A stretch of DNA of 35,999 nt from UBA4874 sp002399435 (GTDB taxonomy: Bacteria > Bacillota > Clostridia > Caldicoprobacterales > DTU083): contig DAISGI010000023.1 of assembly GCA_036823195.1 (NCBI GenBank), positions 1-35,999 on the forward strand, in the 5' to 3' direction. Numbering within the stretch: position 1 is the stretch's first letter; each line of letters begins with the position of its first letter. A program made the position numbers and the translations under genes. Shown here piece after piece: positions 1 to 7,429 of the stretch. A model generated the notes under the pieces. That model made no database searches and was not told where the DNA came from. It was given only the letters and a program-made list of their open reading frames with translations.

Positions 1-13
1 AGGTCATCCCTGT

Positions 14-1804
14 TCACTCATACCACTCGGCCTGCATATGGAACATCTTGTTATATAAACGGCATTTCTCCATCAATTCATCGTGGGAGCCCACGGCAAC
101 AATACGGCCTTTTGCCATGACAACAACCCGGTTGGCGATTTTGGCGGAACCAAGCCTGTGAGTTACAATGATTGCCGTTTTGCCTTTTGAGATCTCGGTG
201 AATTTCTTATAGATGCGGCTTTCCTCTATTGGGTCGATTGCGGCGGTCGGCTCGTCCAATACAATCGTGTTATGGATGCGGTATAAGCCCCTCGCAATGG
301 CAATACGCTGCCATTGGCCGCCGGACAGGTCCACCCCATCAAACTCCCTTGACAGCATGGTGGAATAGCCGTCCGGGAAGCTGCCGCCATTTACTTCCAC
401 ACCGGCTTGTTCGGTTGCCTCGTTTACTTCCGAGGTATTGGACCAGTCACTTATTTTAACATTTTCCCCAAGCGACATCTGATACCGCTGATATTTTTGG
501 AATACCCCTGAAACTCCGCTGAATAAGGACTCCTGATCAGTGTTTGATGTATCCAGCCCATTCAACCGGATAATACCTTCCGTAGGTTTATACAGCCCCA
601 TTAACAAGCGAACCAGCGTGGTTTTCCCGGCGCCGTTTTCACCAACGATAGCTATGGTCTCACCGGCGTTGATATGAAGGGATACATCATCGACACTTTT
701 ATGCTCGGCATTTGGATAAAGAAAACTGACATGCTCCGCTGCAATCCCTTCCTCATAATCCGGTTCGCCATAACTCCCGCCCCGTTCCGGCAATTCCATG
801 AAGCGGATAAAGTTGTAGGCCTTGCCAAGATCAGATGCCATACTGCCGATATGTCTTGCTATCATTTCCTCCATAACGCCAAAGAGCATGCCGATGGAAC
901 CGAAAACCGCAGCAAATGCCCCCACTGATATTTCGCCTGACAGCAAAGCATTGACAAGCATATAGAGGATGCCTCCGTAGCCTGCAACCGTAAGGGAGCG
1001 CATCCCCAGCTCGATCCGGTTTGTTTTCCGGTTGGCCTCCCATTCTGCCCTGCTTAATTTTTGCAAAGATTTCATTAAACGGGTAAGGAAAAAATGAAAT
1101 GCGCCTAAAATACGTGTTTCCTTGTAATACTCCTTATCGACGATTGCTTTTTCATAGAATTCATATTCCCGTCTGACCGGCGCCGCCTTATCCTCGAATT
1201 TCGAAATAATGCCGGTTCGCATCAACTGGCCTGCCAGCACAGGTATAAATACCATCACAATGGACAGGACAAACTGCGGCTTCAGGTAATACAAGTAAAA
1301 TCCCATGAATACAAAATAAGGCAGATAGAACGTGAAAATTGTAATGCCCAGATTCAGGATAAAGGAGACGGTTCCGGCCCCTTCCTGAGCCTTGTTGATA
1401 TCGTCATGAAGCCTGGTGTCCTCCAGACAAACCGGATCGATCCGCGCCATCTTCCGGTGGATTATTTTGGCCATCTCTCCATCTGTCTTTGTGAAGACTA
1501 CCCCATGCAAATAATTGTGCACCCCGTTCAGCAATTCCTTTACAATATAGGCTGCACCAAGGCCTGCTATCATAAGGTATGCATAGGAAACAGGCCCTTT
1601 GTTCACAATCACCTGTTCGATGGAATCATAGAACTTCTGTGTCATAAAAGTCGTAAATCCTTGAGAAACCCCATGGAATACGGCAATAACATTGATGATC
1701 AGAAACAAACCGGGCATCGTGGTCAGATTTACCTTGAGTGCAAAGAGAACAACCTTGGAAAACGAAACTTTTGGCTGCTTTTCCGCCCGCTTTTTATCCT
1801 GCAT
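14..1804 (-). CDS. ABC exporter half-transporter (permease fused to ATPase), second gene of pair
   Basis: This is a 596-residue type IV ABC exporter half, with an N-terminal membrane domain of about six helices (to about residue 330) followed by one nucleotide-binding domain. Walker A GENGAGKTT lies near residue 387, the signature LSGGQWQRIAIAR near 490, and Walker B TIVLDEPTAAID near 515, followed by an H-loop in IIVTHR. There is no C39 peptidase domain, so it is not a bacteriocin-processing exporter. Its ATG overlaps the 3' end of the preceding gene by 11 nt, so the two are co-translated and probably form a heterodimer. Family knowledge suggests efflux of a drug, lipid or peptide; the substrate cannot be told from sequence. 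The stop codon lies 14 bases from the window edge. Confidence 0.9.
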   Translation of the reverse strand: MQDKKRAEKQPKVSFSKVVLFALKVNLTTMPGLFLIINVIAVFHGVSQGFTTFMTQKFYDSIEQVIVNKGPVSYAYLMIAGLGAAYIVKELLNGVHNYLHGVVFTKTDGEMAKIIHRKMARIDPVCLEDTRLHDDINKAQEGAGTVSFILNLGITIFTFYLPYFVFMGFYLYYLKPQFVLSIVMVFIPVLAGQLMRTGIISKFEDKAAPVRREYEFYEKAIVDKEYYKETRILGAFHFFLTRLMKSLQKLSRAEWEANRKTNRIELGMRSLTVAGYGGILYMLVNALLSGEISVGAFAAVFGSIGMLFGVMEEMIARHIGSMASDLGKAYNFIRFMELPERGGSYGEPDYEEGIAAEHVSFLYPNAEHKSVDDVSLHINAGETIAIVGENGAGKTTLVRLLMGLYKPTEGIIRLNGLDTSNTDQESLFSGVSGVFQKYQRYQMSLGENVKISDWSNTSEVNEATEQAGVEVNGGSFPDGYSTMLSREFDGVDLSGGQWQRIAIARGLYRIHNTIVLDEPTAAIDPIEESRIYKKFTEISKGKTAIIVTHRLGSAKIANRVVVMAKGRIVAVGSHDELMEKCRLYNKMFHMQAEWYE

Positions 1805-3656
1805 CCGCTATCGCCTCCGTTCCATTTGAATGCTCAGTTGAATGCTCAGCTAAATGCTCAGTATGCCCGCTTTCCGCATACCACTCCGCCTGCGCATTGA
1901 ACATCTCATAATAGACGCCCTCTTCCGCCATCAGCTCACTGTGTGATCCCTTCTCCACAATCTTACCGCCGGAGAGAACAAATATGATATCTGCAAGCTT
2001 TGTCGAGCCAAGACGGTGACTGATGAAAATGGTGGTCTTGCCTTTGGATATCTGTTCAAACTTCTTATATACCATGCTTTCCCCGATTGGATCAAGGGCA
2101 GCTGTAGGTTCATCCAGAATCCGAAGCGGCGCAGGGCTCATTACGCTCCTGGCAATGGCAACCCGCTGCCATTCTCCGCCGGAAAGGTCAACGCCGGTTT
2201 CCTGTATCTTGCCTAAAGGGGTATCCAGTCCGTCAGCCAGCTTTCCGACCGCTTCGGAAAGCCCTGCCAGTCTCACTGCCTTTTCCACATCTGCCAGACT
2301 GTCCTGCTGGTTCAGGTGAGCAATTGCAATATTGTCATACAAAGTGATATAGTATTTCGCAAAATCCTGATAAACAACCGATGAAAGCCCTTTTATTTCA
2401 GACGGAGAAAGATCCCGGAGTGAACGGCCGTCCACCAGGATATTCCCTTCGTAGTTCGTGTACAAACCTGTTATCAATTTGGTGATTGTCGTTTTCCCCG
2501 CACCGTTTACGCCGACAAAGGAATAATGCTTCCCATTTTCAATGACAAAAGATACTTTGTCCAAAATCAGCTTATCCGTCCCGGGATACCTAAATGAAAC
2601 CTCTTTAAACTCGAGTCTGCTGAAAGTCATATTCTCCTTTGGCAGAACATCAGCATCCTCCTGCTCGTCGAGAAACATAAATTCGGTCAGATCCTTCAGA
2701 TATTCCTTCCTCCGCGCAAGATCCTCAACGAGCCAGTTGACACCCCATGAGAGTCTGTTGGACAGCCCGAAAACCGCACCCATCAGAGCAATAAACATAC
2801 CAAAGTCTATCCTGCCTTCGGTAACAGGCTTGAGCATAGCCAACATGGTAATAACTGACAGGAAGGATGTTATAATCCCACCCATCTTGTTCTTAATAAA
2901 ATTGCTCCGTGATACCTTCAGGCGAAATTTCCTGGCGAAATCATAGCGCTTGCCATACAGCTCATTTAATTTGCCTGCATATCCGTATACGCTTCGCTCT
3001 TCCACCGCTTCCCGGCTTTTCAGCACATCGGACAGATAATTTGCCCGCCGATCAACCTTTGCCATCTCCTTGTCGGCATCATAGCTTCTTTTGCCGGCCT
3101 TTGTCGCGATGATCAGTATCGGAACACTGGAAACCAAAATAAACAATGCGACCCACCAGATCTGTGTAAACAGTGTAAGAACAATGCCCAGGATATAAAC
3201 AACCGTATCGGTTACATCCAGAATGCGTGTGTACATCTCCCTTATATTCTCATCAACAGACGGACAGACCCGTTTTATCAGGTCGGCAGTTTTGGGATCC
3301 TCAATATGTCTGTATTGCAGCCTTGCACGTTTTTCAATCATCTCAGGGCGCAGTTTCATTCTGTAGTATATCTTTGCCCTGCAGTTCACAAAATTCATGA
3401 GAACTCCGATCAGGACCTGATAAACCATTATTGCTGCCAGTAAAATGATCGGCATATGTATTGCGCGCATATCTGCCTTCTTATTCAATACGGCCATCGC
3501 CGTATTGATAAATTGAGCATTCACAAATATTGAAATGGTGGGCAACAAAGCTCCCAGTATCCGCTGCACCGCAAAAATCAATGAATAGAGAGGCGATACC
3601 TTAAAGGAAAGGGCTATCATATCGAGATTACCGTACTTCTTTTTCTGTAATACCAT
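1794..3656 (-). CDS. ABC exporter half-transporter (permease fused to ATPase), first gene of pair
   Basis: This 620-residue ABC exporter half is the partner of the gene at 14-1804. It has an N-terminal six-helix domain, then Walker A GVNGAGKTT near residue 380, signature LSGGEWQRVAIAR near 490 and Walker B ILDEPTAALDP near 515. I chose the ATG at 3656 because GGGAGG lies five bases upstream. An in-frame TTG start at 3671 would put the ribosome site inside the gene. The last residues form a 4-residue repeat (TEHL, AEHS, TEHS), encoded by three 12-bp tandem copies at 1827-1862, just before the overlap with the second exporter gene. It probably shares a transcript with the 44-codon ORF at 3704-3838. 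Transported substrate unknown. Confidence 0.88.
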   Translation of the reverse strand: MVLQKKKYGNLDMIALSFKVSPLYSLIFAVQRILGALLPTISIFVNAQFINTAMAVLNKKADMRAIHMPIILLAAIMVYQVLIGVLMNFVNCRAKIYYRMKLRPEMIEKRARLQYRHIEDPKTADLIKRVCPSVDENIREMYTRILDVTDTVVYILGIVLTLFTQIWWVALFILVSSVPILIIATKAGKRSYDADKEMAKVDRRANYLSDVLKSREAVEERSVYGYAGKLNELYGKRYDFARKFRLKVSRSNFIKNKMGGIITSFLSVITMLAMLKPVTEGRIDFGMFIALMGAVFGLSNRLSWGVNWLVEDLARRKEYLKDLTEFMFLDEQEDADVLPKENMTFSRLEFKEVSFRYPGTDKLILDKVSFVIENGKHYSFVGVNGAGKTTITKLITGLYTNYEGNILVDGRSLRDLSPSEIKGLSSVVYQDFAKYYITLYDNIAIAHLNQQDSLADVEKAVRLAGLSEAVGKLADGLDTPLGKIQETGVDLSGGEWQRVAIARSVMSPAPLRILDEPTAALDPIGESMVYKKFEQISKGKTTIFISHRLGSTKLADIIFVLSGGKIVEKGSHSELMAEEGVYYEMFNAQAEWYAESGHTEHLAEHSTEHSNGTEAIADAG

Positions 3657-3703
3657 ATATACCTCCCACAAAACGTTTTGTTGCGTTTTACAATAATGGT
3701 CTG

Positions 3704-3838
3704 CTAATGGATCACCTTATGAGAATCGACTTTAACCCCGTTACGAAAAGGTTCATCATATTTTGATCTCCATACTTTTGGTTCATTCTTTCCTGCTGCA
3801 TTACAAACTATGGCGTCAGCTCCTTTTAAGCCGGACAT
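3704..3838 (-). CDS. Small ORF (44 aa), candidate leader peptide of the exporter operon
   Basis: This complete ORF of 44 codons starts MSGLKGADAIVCNAAG and ends VKVDSHKVIH. An AAGGGG ribosome-site-like run (3847-3852) lies eight bases upstream of the ATG, and an extended -10 promoter (TGGTATAAT) is 18 nt upstream. The stop is 47 nt before the exporter start. The gap holds the palindrome ACAAAACGTTTTGT and the ribosome site of the exporter. I recognise no family, and it has no signal peptide or membrane segment. In Bacillus subtilis the heterodimeric exporter BmrCD is preceded by the leader ORF bmrB, which controls it by attenuation, so a similar role is a reasonable inference. It could equally be a remnant of a longer gene. 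Confidence 0.45.
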   Translation of the reverse strand: MSGLKGADAIVCNAAGKNEPKVWRSKYDEPFRNGVKVDSHKVIH

Positions 3839-3856
3839 GTGATAAACCCCTTGAAC

Positions 3857-3865
3857 ATTATACCA
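3857..3865 (-). promoter_or_regulatory. Extended -10 promoter of the leader ORF/exporter operon
   Basis: On the minus strand this reads TGGTATAAT, a perfect -10 hexamer with the TG extension. No good -35 is visible 16-18 nt upstream, which fits an extended -10 promoter. The predicted start lies around 3850, right at the ribosome site of the 44-codon ORF, so the 5' leader would be very short. Confidence 0.5.
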
Positions 3866-3950
3866 TATTTCGATAGATACCATAACTACCTTACTGTATT
3901 ATTACTATACAACAAACCGTCTTTAGCCATTCAAATACTATATGTTCAAT

Positions 3951-4032
3951 AGTGAGTATAACTAAGTGAGTATAACTACTAGTGTTTACTATAAGACAAA
4001 ATATGGTAAGTATAAAGACGTGAGTAAAACTA
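3951..4032. repeat. 14-bp tandem repeats upstream of the exporter promoter
   Basis: AGTGAGTATAACTA occurs twice in perfect tandem (3951-3964 and 3965-3978). A degenerate copy (CGTGAGTAAAACTA) lies at 4019-4032, and related AGTGTTTACTATA follows at 3981-3993. The cluster is 90-170 bp upstream of the exporter promoter, a position expected for a regulator-binding array. No regulator gene is nearby. Confidence 0.6.
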
Positions 4033-4067
4033 ATCTTGCATTGGCAGTTTGGAGTATCTTATTTTAT

Positions 4068-4156
4068 TCCTTTGCGCCATAGTAAATTTCATCGTAGATT
4101 TTTTCAATTTCTCTACCATAATCTGTGATTTGATCATTCTCATCAAACCCATGGTA
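4068..4156 (-). pseudogene. Severed 3' end of a paralogue of the 86-aa protein at 5080-5340
   Basis: These 89 bases match 5084-5172 at 85 positions. The minus-strand frame encodes the last 30 or so residues of the small acidic protein (YHGFDENDQITDYG, then REIEKIYDEIYY), but ends GAKE and then a TAA at 4065-4067 instead of NAKD-TGA. The match stops abruptly at 4156, nine bases before the stop codon of the acetyltransferase gene. This is therefore the tail of a second family member whose front has been lost, perhaps replaced by the acetyltransferase gene. Confidence 0.75.
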
Positions 4157-4164
4157 CCCACACA

Positions 4165-4713
4165 TTAGGGTTTCGTTCCTGCAAAATATTCTCTCTCCAG
4201 AATAGAAAAATAGTATTGATCAAACCATTTTTTATGCCAAAAAAGCTCTTCCTTAAAAATGGCCTCTCTTCTCATACCAATATGTTCCATCAGAGCCGCA
4301 GAACGTGTATTCTTTGAATTACACATTCCAAATACTTTATGTGCATCTAATTTTTCAAAAGCAAATTTCAATAACATTTTTGCTGCTTCGCTTCCATAAC
4401 CTTTACCTCCATATTCGGGAAGTATTGCAAAGCCAATTTCCCAGCTTTTTCTATATTCACTATCGTTCCATAGTTGCGCTAATCCAATCGGTGTTTTATT
4501 CTTATCTGTGGCAATCGTAACAATAAAATCATAACTTGTCTGATTTTCCTTTCCTTCAATTTTTTGCATATACTCTTCATATACAACATTCTTATCTGAT
4601 TCAACATATTCCTCAAAGTACCATAGATTTTCATCAGTCTCTATCCTAGATATAAAATCTAAATCATTGATTGATATCTTTGATAATAATAAATTTTCTC
4701 CGGAAATCTCCAC
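4165..4713 (-). CDS. GNAT family N-acetyltransferase (RimJ/RimL type)
   Basis: This 182-residue protein of the GNAT fold would transfer an acetyl group from acetyl-CoA to an amine on a protein or small molecule. The acetyl-CoA-binding segment is visible as EYGGKGYGSEAAKMLL, followed by LDAHKVFGMCNSKNTRSAALMEHIGM, broken here for reference as LDAHKVFGMC and SAALMEHIGM, typical of the RimJ/RimL branch. I chose the GTG at 4713 because AGGAGG sits about six bases upstream; the longer ATG start at 4749 has no such site. A TTGCAA-17-TATAAT promoter lies at 4841-4869. Codon use is much more AT-rich than in the addAB or sugar genes, suggesting acquisition from elsewhere. Its 3' end lies against the truncated gene copy at 4068-4156. 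Substrate unknown. Confidence 0.85.
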   Translation of the reverse strand: MEISGENLLLSKISINDLDFISRIETDENLWYFEEYVESDKNVVYEEYMQKIEGKENQTSYDFIVTIATDKNKTPIGLAQLWNDSEYRKSWEIGFAILPEYGGKGYGSEAAKMLLKFAFEKLDAHKVFGMCNSKNTRSAALMEHIGMRREAIFKEELFWHKKWFDQYYFSILEREYFAGTKP

Positions 4714-5079
4714 TATAACCCTCCTCGCAATTTTACTAATTCGCCCCATTTTTCTTGTTTCTACCGAATATTGCCTATATATTGGGTTCCTAATCCTATC
4801 TCTCCTAATGGAGTTCTCATATCACTTTATATCTAAAATAATTATATCCATATCATCTCATTGTTGCAATGCATTCGACAAACAAAGTGTTTATTCTTAT
4901 CGAATGCAAATACAAGGATATGTATGAAGATTGTATTAAGTGCCTGCTTAGCTATTATTCTCAGACAGGGAAATGCAGCCCCTTCAGTGATATTTCCCAC
5001 TGATACATATGGGCATTATGTATAATGAAGGCCAGGAATCTCCCTTCTTCACAACGCTTAGTGTTTAAGTGGGGGAGGT
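4714..5079. other. Intergenic region upstream of the acetyltransferase gene
   Basis: I see no gene here. The region holds the acetyltransferase promoter (4841-4869) and an inverted repeat GCATTCGA/TCGAATGC (4871-4878 and 4900-4907) just upstream of its -35, a likely operator. A short palindrome, CATTAT-GT-ATAATG, lies near 5014-5027 of the text block preceding the small-protein stop. Confidence 0.5.
4841..4869 (-). promoter_or_regulatory. Promoter of the acetyltransferase gene
   Basis: On the minus strand, TTGCAA (4864-4869), a 17-nt spacer and TATAAT (4841-4846) form a near-consensus vegetative promoter about 130 nt upstream of the GTG start. An 8-bp inverted repeat lies immediately upstream of the -35. 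Confidence 0.6.
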
Positions 5080-5340
5080 TCAATCCTTTGCGTTGTAGTA
5101 AATTTCATCGTAGATTTTTTCAATTTCTCTACCATAATCTGTGATTTGATCATTCTCGTCAAACCCATGGTAATTTAAATAGTCGCTTATTACATCTAAT
5201 ATATCATTCACTTTTTCCATATTAAAAACATCTTCAGCTGAACTTATATTTTTATCTATGGCCGCCTTTTCTTTAGCATCCAAATTATTGAAATGCTTAT
5301 TAATAAACCTTATAGCATTTTGGGGTAATTTAATCATCAT
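5080..5340 (-). CDS. Small acidic protein of unknown function (86 aa)
   Basis: This is a complete 86-residue ORF starting MMIKLPQNAIRFINKHF and ending IYYNAKD. It is strongly acidic towards the C-terminus, has no signal peptide or membrane helix, and looks helical. The ribosome site is GGAAAGGGA just upstream. I do not recognise the family. A second copy of its last third survives at 4068-4156, so the locus once held at least two paralogues. Tandem small acidic paralogues are common among immunity genes of polymorphic toxin systems, but no toxin is seen here, so this remains speculation. Composition is AT-rich like the neighbouring acetyltransferase. Confidence 0.7.
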   Translation of the reverse strand: MMIKLPQNAIRFINKHFNNLDAKEKAAIDKNISSAEDVFNMEKVNDILDVISDYLNYHGFDENDQITDYGREIEKIYDEIYYNAKD

Positions 5341-5524
5341 TTCAATCCCTTTCCTGGATTAGTTTGGATAAGATCCTTATTATCAGGATTTACGGTTCAC
5401 AAAATAGGTTATTAAGGCAATCACAGGATCAAAAAAGACATCACCCTGTGGCAGCAGGATGATTATTAACTAAAAAATAACCATCTGGCAATTACATCTT
5501 TGTCAGATTCAATTACCTACTACT

Positions 5525-5552
5525 AGTATAACATAATCGAATGAATTGTAAA
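5525..5552 (-). promoter_or_regulatory. Promoter of the 86-aa protein gene
   Basis: On the minus strand, TTTACA (5547-5552), a 16-nt spacer and TATACT (5525-5530) make a good vegetative promoter. It lies about 185 nt upstream of the ATG, leaving a long leader. Confidence 0.5.
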
Positions 5553-5568
5553 CGCTTCTAAAATAACC

Positions 5569-5603
5569 GACAATTTCAGTTGAATGCAGGATTTGTTTTG
5601 ATA
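5569..5603. repeat. 35-bp direct repeat, left copy
   Basis: This copy is identical to 7290-7324 over 35 bases (begins GACAATTTCAGTTGAATG). The match continues imperfectly about 10 bases further upstream, so the pair spans about 45 bp. The two copies flank the aldo/keto reductase gene and the gap at 7176. Confidence 0.8.
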
Positions 5604-5814
5604 CTCAAATTTCGCATATAGATATAGGCATAAACCTTGAAAATTCAACAAGAAGCAGGAATCAACCAGAAACATTCTCTTGATTTATGCGGCCTTTTGG
5701 CTTCTTAGCAATGTTGGGGGAAGGGCTTTCATAAATGCATCCATCAAAATAGAAATTTGCTTCTCGGATAACTCAAGATAATCAAATAGCTTTTCCTTGA
5801 ATGTGTGGGATATG

Positions 5815-5858
5815 AAAAGCCCCGGATCTGACTGTGAAAGTCATTTCCGGGGGCTTAT
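5815..5858 (-). terminator. Terminator after the aldo/keto reductase gene
   Basis: A GC-rich hairpin, AAGCCCCGGA paired with TCCGGGGGCTT around a central AGTC/GACT stem, lies about 35 nt past the reductase stop codon. On the minus strand the right arm ends GGGGCTTTTC, giving a short T run. Confidence 0.6.
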
Positions 5859-5890
5859 CTCGGGATCAGCTGGCAAATGAACCTATGACT

Positions 5891-6883
5891 TTACTTACTA
5901 TATTCCTCTATATAAGACAATTCTTCCTGCGTAAAACCTGCGCTGCCCAGCACCTTCAGATTATCCAAAATTTGCTGGCTCTTTGATGCACCGATCAAAA
6001 CGCTGGTGATTTCCCCATCCTTCAAGATCCACTTCAATGCCATCTGCGCCAGGCTTTCTCCGCGTTGAGAAGCCAAATCGTTCAATTTCCTTATCTGGTT
6101 TAGTTTCCCATTTGTAAGGATATCCTCTTTCAGAAAGCGACCGTCTTTGCGGATTCTACTATCACTTGGAATCCCATTCAGATATCGGTTTGTTAAAAGG
6201 CCTTGAGCCAAGGGGCTGAACGCAATGATTCCTTTTCCTTCTTGTGCGGATACTACTTTCAGATTATTTTTCTCAATGGTTCGATCGAATATAGAGTAAC
6301 TGTTCTGGTTTATTACATAAGGGCACTTCAGACTACGCAAAATTTCACACGCTTTTTCCATATGTTCTCCATCATAATTGGAAAGCCCAACATAAAGTGC
6401 TTTTCCACTTTTGACCGCGGAATCCAATGCACCCATTGTCTCTTCCAGTGGGGTGTTGGGGTCCATTCGATGGTGATAAAAGATGTCCACATATGGCAGT
6501 CCTAAACGTTTGAGGCTTTGATCCAAACTGGCAAGCAGGTATTTTCTGCTTCCCCAATTGCCGTACGGGCCCTCCCACATATCATATCCTGCCTTGGTGC
6601 TGATAATTAATTCATCCCGGTATGCCTGAAAGTTTTCCCGTAAAATCCGGCCTGCATTGATTTCCGCGCTTCCTGGTTCCGGCCCATAGTTGTTAGCCAA
6701 ATCAAAGTGAGTGATTCCATGATCAAAAGCGGTAAAGCACAAGGCTTTCATGTTTTCATAGTTTCCTGTATCCCCAAAGTTGTGCCAGAATCCCAATGAT
6801 ACTATTGGCAACTTCAGTCCACTTTTTCCACAACGGTTGTAGACCATCGTACTATATCTGTCTGCATTTGCTATATATCCCAT
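5891..6883 (-). CDS. Aldo/keto reductase, YghZ-like (AKR14 type)
   Basis: This 330-residue cytosolic NADPH-dependent aldo/keto reductase closely resembles Escherichia coli YghZ (L-glyceraldehyde 3-phosphate reductase). The opening ANADRYSTMVYNRCGKSGL, the block ITHFDLANNYGPEPGSAE with catalytic Asp and Tyr, ELIISTKAGYDMW with the catalytic Lys, and DIFYHHRMD with the catalytic His are all in the expected order. The C-terminal cofactor loop VLIGASKSQQI is also present. Length is normal. YghZ is thought to detoxify methylglyoxal and related aldehydes, a plausible role here. A 37-codon ORF ends three bases before its start region, and a terminator follows the stop. It sits between two copies of a 35-bp repeat. 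Confidence 0.93.
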   Translation of the reverse strand: MGYIANADRYSTMVYNRCGKSGLKLPIVSLGFWHNFGDTGNYENMKALCFTAFDHGITHFDLANNYGPEPGSAEINAGRILRENFQAYRDELIISTKAGYDMWEGPYGNWGSRKYLLASLDQSLKRLGLPYVDIFYHHRMDPNTPLEETMGALDSAVKSGKALYVGLSNYDGEHMEKACEILRSLKCPYVINQNSYSIFDRTIEKNNLKVVSAQEGKGIIAFSPLAQGLLTNRYLNGIPSDSRIRKDGRFLKEDILTNGKLNQIRKLNDLASQRGESLAQMALKWILKDGEITSVLIGASKSQQILDNLKVLGSAGFTQEELSYIEEYSK

Positions 6884-6885
6884 AC

Positions 6886-6999
6886 CTATACCTCGCTTTT
6901 CTTTGAATGTGATTTTGTAAAAATTTCGATCTTGCGGATGCCAAACTTGCTCTCGTATACATCAAGTACTTCGTCCTCCGCCAAAATACTTATCTTCAT
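6886..6999 (-). CDS. Small ORF (37 aa) directly upstream of the aldo/keto reductase
   Basis: This complete short ORF (MKISILAEDEVLDVYESKF to SHSKKSEV) has a TAG stop within the ribosome site of the reductase gene, so the two could be translationally coupled. The ATG itself has no clear ribosome site. A TTGCAT-17-TAGTAT promoter lies 21-49 nt upstream. I recognise no family. It may be a small leader ORF or the leftover front of a truncated gene. Confidence 0.35.
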   Translation of the reverse strand: MKISILAEDEVLDVYESKFGIRKIEIFTKSHSKKSEV

Positions 7000-7019
7000 G
7001 GTATACTGGTTCGATAAAA

Positions 7020-7048
7020 ATACTAATCCAAATATCAGGAAAATGCAA
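7020..7048 (-). promoter_or_regulatory. Promoter of the 37-aa ORF and aldo/keto reductase
   Basis: On the minus strand, TTGCAT (7043-7048), a 17-nt spacer and TAGTAT (7020-7025) form a plausible vegetative promoter facing the reductase. Confidence 0.45.
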
Positions 7049-7175
7049 TTGCAATAATGACTTTGTACAAAATTTATTTTATTAGCATATAAAATTTATA
7101 AACCATAATCATACAACTACTGTTCAGTTTCATTATAGTTTCCTAATGATATCTCAAGTTTGACAGTAAAAAAGA

Positions 7176-7275
7176 NNNNNNNNNNNNNNNNNNNNNNNNN
7201 NNNNNNNNNNNNNNNNNNNNNNNNNNNNNNNNNNNNNNNNNNNNNNNNNNNNNNNNNNNNNNNNNNNNNNNNNNN
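7176..7275. other. Scaffold gap (100 N), true length unknown
   Basis: Exactly 100 N between AT-rich sequence and the right copy of the 35-bp repeat; this is a placeholder, not a measured distance. Confidence 0.95.
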
Positions 7276-7289
7276 TTTTAAAATAATCT

Positions 7290-7324
7290 GACAATTTCAG
7301 TTGAATGCAGGATTTGTTTTGATA
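7290..7324. repeat. 35-bp direct repeat, right copy
   Basis: This copy is identical to 5569-5603. Here the end of the repeat joins TAATAATAG, completing a TATAAT -10 element; the left copy reads GATACT at that place. Confidence 0.8.
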
Positions 7325-7328
7325 TAAT
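7301..7328 (+). promoter_or_regulatory. Probable promoter of the nitroreductase gene, built from the repeat
   Basis: TTGAAT (7301-7306), a 16-nt spacer and TATAAT (7323-7328) lie about 100 nt upstream of the nitroreductase ATG. The -35 and the spacer are part of the 35-bp repeat. Confidence 0.5.
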
Positions 7329-7429
7329 AATAGTGGTGGTGCCATTGTTTATGGAAAGACAATTGTATCTCAAAGTGAGGCAAAGACAATATACATACTT
7401 TCCGGCACCCTGGTAAGGAGGATGAAAAT

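Larger units (their letters stand above)
5341..5890. other. Long intergenic region with promoter, repeat copy, gene remnant and terminator
   Basis: No intact gene is visible. From left to right there is a leader of about 180 nt for the small-protein gene, its promoter (5525-5552), one copy of a 35-bp repeat (5569-5603), a minus-strand open stretch at about 5692-5811, and the terminator of the aldo/keto reductase gene (5815-5858). The open stretch encodes about 40 residues (including LFDYLELSEKQISILM) ending in TAA near 5692. It has no start or ribosome site and looks like the end of a lost gene. Confidence 0.5.
7000..7429. other. Intergenic region with a sequence gap
   Basis: No gene is visible on either side of the 100-N gap. 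The left part is very AT-rich. Features present are the reductase promoter (7020-7048), the right copy of the 35-bp repeat (7290-7324) and a promoter formed inside that repeat for the nitroreductase gene. Because the repeat begins 14 bases after the gap, the assembly probably broke in a repeated element whose body is missing. Confidence 0.5.

Noticed and set aside
1827..1862. Three 12-bp repeats as a separate regulatory repeat
   Set aside because: They lie in frame inside the exporter C-terminus and encode a 4-residue repeat; a minor coding feature.
4667..4927. Plus-strand 86-codon hydrophobic ORF opposite the acetyltransferase
   Set aside because: It overlaps the acetyltransferase and its promoter on the other strand and has no ribosome site; hydrophobicity comes from AT-rich antisense codons.
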